From Umbilicaria muhlenbergii (Eukaryota; Ascomycota; Lecanoromycetes; Umbilicariales; Umbilicariaceae), in assembly GCA_000611775.1 (NCBI GenBank), contig KK106987.1, positions 558,001 to 622,000 of the forward strand: a stretch of 64,000 nt of DNA, in the 5' to 3' direction. The notes under the pieces were generated by a model. It was not told where the DNA came from. It ran no database searches and saw only the letters and a program-made list of their open reading frames with translations. The position numbers and the translations under genes are program-made. This document shows positions 10,341 through 19,707 of the stretch, in pieces. Within the stretch, counting starts at the first letter, position 1; each line of letters starts with the position of its first letter.

Positions 10341-11778
10341 TTACAAAAACACCTTCTTTGCATCTCTTGGATGACTCTCACCAGGGCAGTATGGGCATTT
10401 GAATCGGCTGTTCTTGCTGAGCCGCATCAAGGATTCTTGGGCGACGACATGACCACACGGCATCATCATGGGTGGATTTTGATCAGTCGTCTGCTCTTTG
10501 GATACCGGGCAGACAAAAATCGAGTGGAAGCGGTAAGCTGGGGGCAAAGGAATCTCGACCTGGAGGTATTAACACAGGTATTCAGCATCTGGGCCGCTAT
10601 GCTTACAGGAAGTTCATGTTGTGTGGTCCATTCTGTCCGCTTCTCTTTCATGATGGTCTGCAGCTTCAGCAGTGTAGGCAGTGCGATAGCACCAGCTGTA
10701 GCTGCGATATAGAGAGGCGAGTCTGCCGAAAGTCCTAGCAAAGAGCAGAACTCTCGAGTAAAGGAGTTGGCAAGCTCCTCCCAAGCCCCGTTGTTGTGGA
10801 ATAACCGCCCGTATGGGGATTGTTGTAGGTTTGGAGAAAAGGCCACTGCTCCGCTGAGAAATTGAATCTCACGAAGGTAACGGCCCTGGAAATGTGCGAA
10901 TTCTCGTCGAGCGTAATCAAGGGCTTTCCGCTGCCCCTGAGAGATACCACTGTTACCTTCGCCGGCTGCCCCCTCCATGAACAGCCATACAAACTGTAGC
11001 CGTCCAAGCTCGAATTCAAGGTTGCTTCCGCGCTCCTCTAATCTTGCACTATGCGCTCTTGCCCACTGAATGGCCGGCAATAGATTGCGCTCGGTCTTCA
11101 ATTCGTGTAGAATGTAATACATGTTTGCAAACTGCTTCCGCAAAGTTTCAGACCTTAATGAATCAATGCCTAGGTCATGTTCCAGAGTAGCATATGGATT
11201 TGGGCTCTCTGTGGTCGATTCACTAAGTGAGGTATGTGCAGTGGCGTCGGTAAGAAACGTGGATGCCACTGAAAACTGTCCTTCTCGCAGCAGATGCATG
11301 GCGATGGCTCTGTTTATGAGCGCGGGCTGAGATGACAGTGCATCGTAGTCGGTAGTCGGTAAGGGCTTGTCTTTGAATTTCTAGACGATGTATATTTAGC
11401 CATCTGCTGTAGAGCGAGAGAATCTGAAATAACCTTATCCAACGCCTTTGAGTAGTTCCCCAAACCCTTGTAAGTTTCCTTTAAGTCATTGTTCACATTA
11501 TCGAATGACTGCTTGACGGGGTTCTGGAGCTTTGCCAGAGTGACTGAGGCACTGCCAGGCTCTAAGGAAAGTGGGTTAGTGAAAACAGTCCAAAGAATAT
11601 GGTGCCATGAGCGAAACGTCAGGTAGACAACATCATCTCACAGTATCTGAGACTGACTTATAGATATCGTGTCTCGCGCCTTGACTAGTATATCGATGGT
11701 TTTCTGGACATCGTCTAGACTCTTGGATAGATTCCCTCTTTCTGAGAGCTTTTCAAGCTCCTCAAGGAGGGCGTCCAT
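10341..11778 (-). CDS. RMD5: GID/CTLH complex E3 ubiquitin ligase subunit RMD5 (GID2)
   Basis: Exons complement(10341-10559, 10607-11380, 11434-11561, 11658-11778) give 413 residues. The protein opens with a coiled N-terminus ([16 protein letters not shown]), continues through LisH/CTLH/CRA-type helices ([19 protein letters not shown] near residue 150), and ends in the degenerate RING of this family: C358, C376-G-H378, and CPYC at 396-399. Rmd5 is a catalytic RING subunit of the cytosolic GID ligase that degrades gluconeogenic enzymes; that role is known from the family. Introns are 47, 53 and 96 nt, the middle one with a weak GTTATT donor. The stop codon lies within about 25 bp of the AT-rich transposon block, so the 3' UTR and poly(A) signal must be inside mutated DNA. 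Transcription is divergent from STB6. Confidence 0.9.
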
Positions 11779-12404
11779 GCCGTGCAACAATAATGCCAAC
11801 AGGCTCAGCAGGCAGGTACCGACAAGCACGATAGGCTCACCGTTCCGTGTTCGAAAGAGGCAACACAGCCTACTAAGACAGGAATCATTCCACCCCGGTT
11901 TGGAATCTCAGAGTGCAGTTAGACATGGAGATGGAGACAGTGACTTTTGGACCCTGTAGGTTCATCAAAGAGCCTGGCCTCTGTAGAGGGGTAGGTAACA
12001 AGTAAGCTTGCAAGTGTTGAATTCGGGCTGATGAGCGAAGATCGAAGAAGTGCCGATGATGCACATGCTCGTTGTGCTTCTGCGAGGGGCCCCGGGGTGG
12101 CTCTGCTCCCGCTCCCGCTTCCGCTTCCGCCGAGAACCGGCATCGGCGTACATAGGGTTACCCTAAGGTACTTTCGGAGAAGTTATGTATTGGGCGTCTT
12201 CTGACTACACAAGAGAAGGCAACACATAACGCCATGAGGAGATCCTGCTTTGATTATCAAACCAGCAACAGCAGCAGCAGCAGCCAAGGCTCCCAAAAGC
12301 TAGCCAGCACGGAATACTTTGCGACTGCGTCCGATGTTATCCCTCAACTGGAGGAGCTGTACGCAAGACTGCAAAGGCACCTCGGGTCGCACTGAGTCAG
12401 ACGT
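11779..12404. other. Divergent RMD5/STB6 intergenic region with a 53-codon upstream ORF
   Basis: This 626-bp shared promoter region contains a plus-strand ORF at 12234-12395 that starts with MRRSCFDYQTSN and a Ser run and ends RLQRHLGSH. It stops at TGA 12393-12395, nine bases before and in the same frame as the proposed STB6 start. A GC-rich repeat of CGCTTC/CGCTCC type lies at 12105-12132. Confidence 0.6.
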
Positions 12405-15177
12405 ATGGCAACGGGGGACGCCTTCAGGCTTGAAGCCGGACGGGATCTTACACAGTGGGTGGACCGCACGAGGCCCAAGAGCACCAAGGATGGGGCTGTG
12501 GCTGTTACCGTTGACAATGGGGCACCACACTCCCCAAGCTCCCCGTCAGCATCAGCTCGGGAAACTCCACAACCTGCTCATCAGCGACTTGTTTTCACCG
12601 ACCCTGTAGCGTTCAGGCAAGCCAGGGAACCTCTTTTGTAACCACAGTTGCTGATGTATCCATAGATACCTGGAAGAAGATGCCTCTACGACAGTCTTGG
12701 AAAGGCGGCGCCGTCTTCATGGCTACGAGCTCTACATTGTGGAACAATGGGCGTGCTCAAGAGTACATCCGACCTTTGTGATTACGACATACACCGGTTT
12801 TCCACAACAGTCGGTAGTGGTCGGTGTGCTCAGTGTCCCGACGGACGAAGAGGCTTGGTCTCCAAGGCTAAGAGTATACTTCAAAGCAATTGCACAGTTC
12901 CATGCACGCAAGAAGGAGACAGCTTTGGGAACGTTGATGGTGACAAATCTAAGCGGATTCCCGTCCGCGCTGACCGTTATTGCAGTACCCGAAGGAGATG
13001 TAAAAAAACACAGGGAGGATTTCATCGTCAATGAAAACCTGAAGCGGTTGGGCTGTTCTGGTCGTGCAGGTCTCAACCTCTCCCCTCCCATTGGAGCCAC
13101 GCAAGCAAAATTCCACCAACTCTACCGCACGAGTGATAAGGTCCCTCTTTACAGCGCTGTCTTTGAGTTGGTGAAGCTCTGTCAAGTCGCACTGGTGCTC
13201 TTCGCTAAGCTAGCTCCTGAATATGCTGACGGCTTGCTCTGCGATGTAACGGAGAGAGCGATTAATGACTGGTGGACCGAAGTGGGAACGAATTTTTTCA
13301 ACATGGAGCCCAATGACGGCATTCTAGGCCCAACTACAGTCGCCGCGCTGCTTGGAATGTTGATGGGTGCACGCAATAGGCTGAACGCGTATGGAGCACC
13401 TGTGGGAAAGGATGTCTTTGACTTGGGAACCACAAAGCGTGGCATAGCTTACTTTCAGAAATCGCAGAAGTTGAACAGGACACGCAGGCTCGATCGCCAG
13501 ACACTTGAGCGATTACACAGGATCACAGCGAAAGCTGCAAGTGGAGAAGGCTGGACAGTACCAAAGGCGGTCAAGTCCACGGTGGCAGAGCTCAGCGGTA
13601 AGGGTGGAGAGATGGTAATGGGAATGGTGGGGGCGCGTGACAAAGCTGGCATCGCCGAAGTTGAATCGTTGGACATTGATACTTTCATCCAACTTGCATC
13701 TGGCGAGCGCTCAAAGTGGCTGTGGCATGGCAAACCACGTAAAAGTAATGATGGCGACATATTCAGCAACTTGACCGGGGATGAGGTCATGGAGTTTGGA
13801 AAAGACGAGCATGGTGGCTATATATGGTCGGGCAAGAAGCGAGATCCTGTGGCCGACGAACTTGGCTCTCGCCACGATGTCTTTGAGAACATATATATGC
13901 ACTCTTCTCATGGATCGCAGGCGAGTATCGACCCAGGAGAGAAGGACCAAGCTCTTCGGAGAACAGTGCTGAAGAGTGTTACTGGAAGGATGAATGATGC
14001 TCGAAGTGGGCTAGGAAGAATCAAAGATGCTGTTGGCATCACAGGCTTGCGAGTCCATCATCATCACAAATACTCGAAAGACGGCGGTTTCATTTTAGAT
14101 GGTGACAATTTAAGAGAACAGGATCACGGTGACAATAGTAGTCAAATCGCACTTGTCCCGGACACATCATCGAAACCCAATGTCTCGGTAGCTGACCTAA
14201 GGAACCAAGCCGATAAAGCGAATCTTCCTCAGGCAGCCAACTCTGATGGCAGGGACGTGAGTTTCAAGTCGGTTAGCGGCAGCGATTTGCAGCCCGCATT
14301 GACAGCTCGAGGATCGCTCGAATCAATCTCCGGCGGGTTGCCCGCACAAGGGACGGGGACACTTGAGAATACTGCCAATATCCATTCCATCAGGGGGGAT
14401 AAGACAATCAGCGTTGCAGCAAAGAGCACCCAGGATGATTCACTCCTAGGTCGACTTGCTCATCTAAATCAACGAAAGCATGAAATTGCCATTGGCGAAG
14501 ACGTAGGAAGAATCGATGAAGGTGCTATGCCTCTGTCATTGCGAAGGTCACGAAGTATTCCAGAGCTGCCAAGTCGGCTAGGAGAGGGCTATGCCGAATC
14601 TCATTGGCCTAGACGTCTCTCTTTCAGTGTCGTGGACGATGTTTTGATGGTGAGAGAAGATGAAGATGAAGAAGCTACGGATACCAATGGGTTGGCCGAC
14701 CCAAATCTGGTCCTTGTTCGGGAGAAATCCCGAGCCTCTGCGACGGGAAGCAAGGGCGAACGCCTTCTGAGCTTGAAAATACAAGACGGGTTATGGGTTG
14801 ACCATATGGTTGCCGACGTCGAAGGTCTCGATGCACAAGCGGGCCGAGACCAAGGGGACTTGAATTCGATGTATCACCAGAAGATGGATGAGTATCAGGC
14901 GCTCCGCGGCGCTTCGAATGACCTTCTGGCTGAGGAGAGAACGTCGTTGACGGAAGCTATCAAGGACGTGGAGGTGCTTGGCGCGAGGTTGGAATACGAG
15001 CTAAGTGCGCTGCAGTCCAAAGTCGAGGACGTGGAAGACAGTGTGGAGGAATTTGAACGGCAAGTAGAGGAGATAGAGCTCCGTGCGCAAGAACTCGAGG
15101 ACGAGAAAACAGCCGAGGACCCATGGCTGTGGTGGTTTATGAAGCTTTTGATAGGCGTCAGTGAACCAGGAACATGA
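12405..15177 (+). CDS. STB6: STB6/STB2-family Sin3-binding protein
   Basis: Join 12405-12616 and 12666-15177 gives 907 residues. The first exon ends LVFTDPVAFR and the second continues YLEEDASTTVLERRRR, a seamless match to the conserved N-terminal domain of Stb6-type proteins (YELYIVEQWACSRVHPTF follows). The intron (49 nt) begins GC instead of GT (CAG|GCAAGC). The conserved region spans about residues 60-330, the middle is polar and low-complexity, and a strong acidic coiled coil lies at about 790-880 before a Trp-rich end (DPWLWWFMKLL). In yeast Stb2/Stb6 bind the Sin3-Rpd3 deacetylase corepressor, so a nuclear corepressor role is inferred. The start is uncertain: the frame upstream is open to ATG 12234 except for one TGA. 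It is divergent from RMD5 and convergent with TIM10. Confidence 0.85.
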
Positions 15178-15493
15178 TTTGCGATGATACCCTTCATGAC
15201 TGCATGTTCCGGCGTTGTCTATCTTTCTATAGCTCACCTATTCCAACATGCTCTGAAGCAAAGATGCCGTACGGCGTACTTAGCGCGTGTAGTTACTCAA
15301 TGATCTATCGTGCGGCTACCTATGCTGGTGTTTGCCAGATGACACCTATTCAGCCATGGGATCCCCCGCCGACGTGATGCGATGTACTTGCTGTCATGGC
15401 ATGGGAATCTATATAAACCGCCGCGGCTGACAGCCGAAGGTCGATTGGTCTCCTCGTTCGACTTCAAATCCGTCGGAATATGCTGTGATCCCA
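15178..15493. other. Convergent STB6/TIM10 3' region
   Basis: About 316 bp between two converging stop codons, presumably the two 3' UTRs. No feature recognised. Confidence 0.5.
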
Positions 15494-15835
15494 CTACACT
15501 CCAAAAGTCCCCTGACCAGCTGAACCCTGTCGGCCTGCAGCCTCGCCTTGCATCTTCTCGCTGACCTTGACGTTCACCTCGAAAAATTTGGAGACGCATC
15601 GGTCCAAGCAAACGGATTCGCCTTTGTTCAGCTCGCCTTCACGGTAGTCGGAGGGTATGCATTTCTTCGTGCATGACTGGGTAAGACTAGACATTCAGCT
15701 TGATGATGACTTGCATTGGGAAGCCGCGGCATCTTACCGGCTAAACATGTCCGACACCATCTCCACCTCTGTTTCTGCCGCCGCTATTTTTTCGGCAGAC
15801 GAAAGCTGGGGCCGCCCGCCGAAGAGGAAAGACAT
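15494..15835 (-). CDS. TIM10: Mitochondrial intermembrane-space chaperone Tim10
   Basis: Exons complement(15494-15686, 15738-15835) encode 96 residues with one 51-nt intron (GTAAGA...CTAG). The family hallmark, the twin CX3C motif, is intact at residues 38-42 (CTKKC) and 59-63 (CLDRC), flanked by [15 protein letters not shown] and [14 protein letters not shown]. The N-terminal helix reads [14 protein letters not shown]. Tim10 with Tim9 forms the hexameric small-TIM chaperone that escorts hydrophobic precursors across the mitochondrial intermembrane space (family knowledge). The C-terminus is a short Gly/Gln-rich tail. Length and motif spacing are standard for the family. It is divergent from the mitochondrial lysyl-tRNA synthetase gene, another mitochondrial function. 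Confidence 0.95.
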
Positions 15836-16380
15836 GCTTGGGGAAAGGATTGGGCGGTGTCTGGAATGGGTCTGTAGAGCGGCTCTGCTGCTAGAGCAGT
15901 AATATGACTCTTGAACTCTCGAAATCCGTGGCTGTAATGGAATGAGTGCACCGCGAAATAAGCTAGTAGAAGAGTAGAAGCCTGGCGGCAGGGGCGGTGA
16001 TGTTCCTGGAGTTGGAGCTCGGACCATCCCGCGTCAAACTCGTCAAACTGGTCAATCGCACTCAGAAGTCCCGGGGCCTCCTCGCCGCAGGTCCAGAGTC
16101 GTGGGAGCTACGAAGGGCCTACCTCATGGCCAACCGTCGTCGAAAGGGCTGGTTCTGATCTGCTATAGTAGTCAACCGCAGACGAGGGCCACGAGTGAGT
16201 TGCCCTTTCACAAAGCCCATTACTGTCCTGCTGTTGAAAGGATGAAACACATCTTCAAGAACCGTTGCGTGTGACTTTGCTCTGCAATTGTGTGATCAAA
16301 ACCCCCCTGTCTGATACGAACACACCTACACTGTTTCTCCACTCGTTATAGGCGCAGAGGCTGGCTAACATTGATACAGC
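15836..16380. other. Divergent TIM10/MSK1 promoter region
   Basis: 545 bp between two divergent starts of nuclear genes for mitochondrial proteins. No clear binding-site cluster or RNA gene seen. Confidence 0.5.
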
Positions 16381-18202
16381 ATGCGTCGGGCTCTGTGGGC
16401 TTGGCGTTCTCATCTACTTGCCAGCATCCGCCGAGCATCAAGTAGCACCCAGTACGCACGTGTGCGCCTATTCAGTCAGTCGAACCCTATACATGGACCA
16501 CAATCCGACGCATCCCGTTTCGCTGTACATCCAGAGGTCCTGGAGCGTCTCAATGAACTGCACGCACCTGCGACCCAGTTGTATCCGCGCCTGGGACCAA
16601 ATCTTGGCGTCTTGACCTGTAGCGCCTTCAACAAGAAGTATGCGTCATTGAAGAATGACGAGGCAAGGCAGGAAGAAGAAGTACTCGTGCGTGGTATGAC
16701 CTCCCAAGTTTCCATGCTCAAGCAACGATTGACGCTCTCAGGAAGGGTTCACTCGTTCAGAATAGCTGGGTCAAAGCTCGTGTTTCTAGACTTGGTCCAA
16801 GAGGGACATCGCGTTCAGGGACTTTGCAATCTAAGCAAGCTGTCTGCAACAGGGGCCAGCTCTGAAGGATTTAGGGCTTTCTACCATCGATTGCGGAGAG
16901 GGGATATCTTTGGTACGGCCCGTCCTTGTCTCACATAAAATCTCGGTCAACTAAACAGCATCTGCTAGCCCTCAGAGGACAACCACATCGGACTTCTAGA
17001 GGCGAGCTTTCTATCCTAGCTACGACGCTGCCGGAGCTACTGTCGCCGTGTCTCCACCCTTTACCTACACAACTGCATGACAAGGGCACAAGAATACGCA
17101 ATCGACATACAGACTTCCTTGTGAATCAACGATCGTCAGACTTGATACGCTTACGATCAGAAATAATCCGTTACTTGCGCCGTTATTTGCTGGATGACTC
17201 TCAAACGGAGGTGCAGACACCTATACTTGCGGCGGAGGCGGGCGGCGCTATTGCCAGGCCTTTTAGAACATCCGCTACGGAATTTCCCAACCGACAGCTT
17301 GCTCTGCGGATCGCTCCTGAACTATGGCTCAAGCGTATGGTCATTGGTGGTCATGATAGAGTGTTCGAGATAGGACCGTCATTCAGAAACGAAGGTCTGT
17401 CAGTACTAGTAGATGCCACCAGATTTTCGTCTTGCTGATTTCCGTAGGCCTTGACCAAAGCCACAATCCTGAATTCACGACGTGTGAGTTCTACCGGGCT
17501 TACACTAATATCGATGAGCTGATGAGCATGACTGAAACGTTGTTCTCCGGCCTGGCACGTCACACCACAAGATTGATAAGAGAAAAGTTTACATCCATCA
17601 ACGAGCCCAACATAGACTTTACTCCACCCTTCCGACAGATCGAATTCATCTCCGCAATCGAAGCTGCGATCAAGCGAAGATTGCCAGATCTTGCCTCTGC
17701 CACCGCCCAAGCTGAGCTTGTCAACGTTTTCCACGATCTCGCCATATCCGTGCCGGCATCAGCAACGCTTCCTCGTCTTCTTGATAAGCTATCGAGCCTC
17801 TACATTGAACCCCAGTGCATGGCACCCACATTCATCATTAATCATCCCGAGTGTTTATCACCACTGTCTAAATCGTTCGCTCATTCAAGATCGCAGCGTG
17901 TCGCTGCCCGTGCTGAATTATTTGTATTTGGCCAGGAAATTGTCAATATGTACGAAGAGGAGAATTCGCCCTTTGAACAACGGAGAAAATTTATCGAGCA
18001 GCTAAGATATCGAGATGACGAGAACGACGCAAGCGTAGATGAAGAGTACCTTGAGGCACTGGAATGGGGCCTGCCACCTACGGGCGGCTGGGGATGTGGA
18101 ATTGATAGGCTGTGCATGCTACTATCTGGAACTAGCAGGATTGGAGACGTGCTCAGTTTCGGAACACTGAGGAACGTAGCGGCATCTAGAAAGGGCAGCT
18201 AG
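16381..18202 (+). CDS. MSK1: Lysyl-tRNA synthetase, mitochondrial (class II)
   Basis: Join 16381-16912, 16969-17394, 17448-18202 gives 570 residues with two introns of 56 and 53 nt. The N-terminus is Arg/Ser-rich and lacks acidic residues (MRRALWAWRSHLLASIRRAS), a typical mitochondrial presequence. An OB-fold anticodon-binding region follows (LSGRVHSFRIAGSKLVFLD). The class II core follows: motif 2 FEIGPSFRNEG at about residue 310-320, the spaced LysRS signatures PEFTTCEFYRAY and AELFVFGQEIVNMYEEEN, and motif 3 GGWGCGIDRLCMLL near the C-terminus. It charges mitochondrial tRNA-Lys. The presequence and divergence from cytosolic enzymes favour the mitochondrial paralogue. Confidence 0.93.
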
Positions 18203-18859
18203 TGGCATCACGGACCCACCCATACTCTCCTTTCCACCACTTGCGGCTGCACCATTAGAAGGGCACTCTATGGCCAACGACCGCCAGGCCTATGCCCAAT
18301 ATAAACTCGCAGTCCAGGGCAGTCTCCAGCTGGGGCTCCTCTCGATAGTACAGTAGAGAAACCGATATATCTAAATCGTTGAAGTGAATATTGTAGGCAT
18401 CCATGGCTAATACCATCTCTGCATTGACCGGTCCTCAAAATCTATCTTGTTTGCTGAGTGGTTGAGGAGACCCCCGGCTGACGACTGCCACTTACTTTGT
18501 GCACACGCCTTCCTCAGAACGAAGAAGCCGCTGTGGCAGGACTCGCGGTGTGGCATCACGACGCCTAGAGTGGCCTGAAGGTAACACTCACGGTCCGTTT
18601 CCACGCCGTAGGCGCATCATCACATTGAGTGGATGTCCCCAGTCAGAGGCTACCCTTTATATTTTGAACACCGACAAGAGATTTTGTCATTGAACGCTTT
18701 AGATTGCGCTGAGACCGGTTACCAAATGCACTTTTCTCGATCTATCTGCTGCTGGGGATCCCCGAGACGTCTTTGCCAAGTGCTGCTTTGCCACGGACTG
18801 TCATACCTGGACTCCACGCCTGACGATATACTCGCCGAGTTGTAACATATCCAGTCACC
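18203..18859. other. Convergent intergenic region between MSK1 and the KP4-like gene
   Basis: 657 bp with only short overlapping ORFs on both strands and no family similarity. Nothing else recognised. Confidence 0.5.
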
Positions 18860-19351
18860 TCAACAGATGCCGTTACAAACGGCGTGGTTAACGAAATTAC
18901 TCGTCAAAATCCCCATCTCCGGATTGTTGTCGCCGGACAAAGGCACACTACCGCAAAACCAACAGCCGTGATTGTTCAAATCCGCTACCCTCGCCTTGAT
19001 CACACTTCCATTCACCCCCGCCGTCGGTACATTACCCTGCAGGAATAGACAGATGCCGGTGCCGCCGTCGAGTCCCCGGCACGCAATGTGACGGGGATCG
19101 GCATGTTGGCCGTGGTAGATGGCCGTGTCGGCGATGGGCCCGCCCGGGACGACGGTCGAGTTACCCAGATTGAGGGCGTCCCAGAAGGAGCTGATGAGAT
19201 CGACGGAGACGGGGAGACCGGCGTAAGCGGGATTGCAAAAGGGGACGTGGCCACGGCAGTTGATACCCAGGGCCACGGTGCAGGGGAAAGAAGTGGAGAG
19301 GAGGAGAATGATGGCGAGCCGCAACAGCGAAGAGACCAACGGTGTATGCAT
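18860..19351 (-). CDS. KP4-like small cysteine-rich secreted protein
   Basis: Single-exon ORF of 163 residues from the Met at 19351. An earlier in-frame Met would add 19 residues before the signal peptide and is less likely. A clear signal peptide (MHTPLVSSLLRLAIILLL, cleavage near residue 27) precedes a mature domain starting LGINCRG. That start, IACRG, GICLFLQG, HGCWFCGSVP and the AVCNGIC end match the KP4 killer-protein fold family (PF09044). The mature part has eight Cys against ten in Ustilago KP4, so probably four disulfides. KP4 homologues are widespread in ascomycete genomes as secreted proteins of mostly unproven function; antagonism of competitors or a role in plant infection is inference. 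Its stop faces MSK1, and its promoter (about 356 bp) overlaps the DUR3 3' region. Confidence 0.85.
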   Translation of the reverse strand: MHTPLVSSLLRLAIILLLSTSFPCTVALGINCRGHVPFCNPAYAGLPVSVDLISSFWDALNLGNSTVVPGGPIADTAIYHGQHADPRHIACRGLDGGTGICLFLQGNVPTAGVNGSVIKARVADLNNHGCWFCGSVPLSGDNNPEMGILTSNFVNHAVCNGIC

Positions 19352-19707
19352 GGTGTTAGGAAGAAAGGCAGGCGCACGCGCAGATGATGCTCGGGGATCC
19401 CCAGCCATCAGGATGTGGAGGCCGTTGATAATTTAAGTATGAATAGTAATGGTCTGGGAGTAGAAATAATGCTCCTCTTGCCGCTGCTATTTGACATGTT
19501 CTTATATTAGAAAAATCCCACTCATCAGTAGTATAGCCTCCTGTCTTGAAACACTGTTCAGCCGTCTCAGGATGGTCTCGTAAAACTGGAGATCTTGTTT
19601 CGAAAGATGCGATATGCGATTCCCGCTTCGAATTCTTATCAAACATGGAGACCGACTTTCTGCACCGCGGCGACCTCTCCACTGTGGTCGTCAACCAGAA
19701 TCCGTGG

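Noticed and set aside
10371-10738. Plus-strand ORFs of 88-113 codons
   Set aside because: They lie antisense to the RMD5 RING and CRA exons and have no family similarity.
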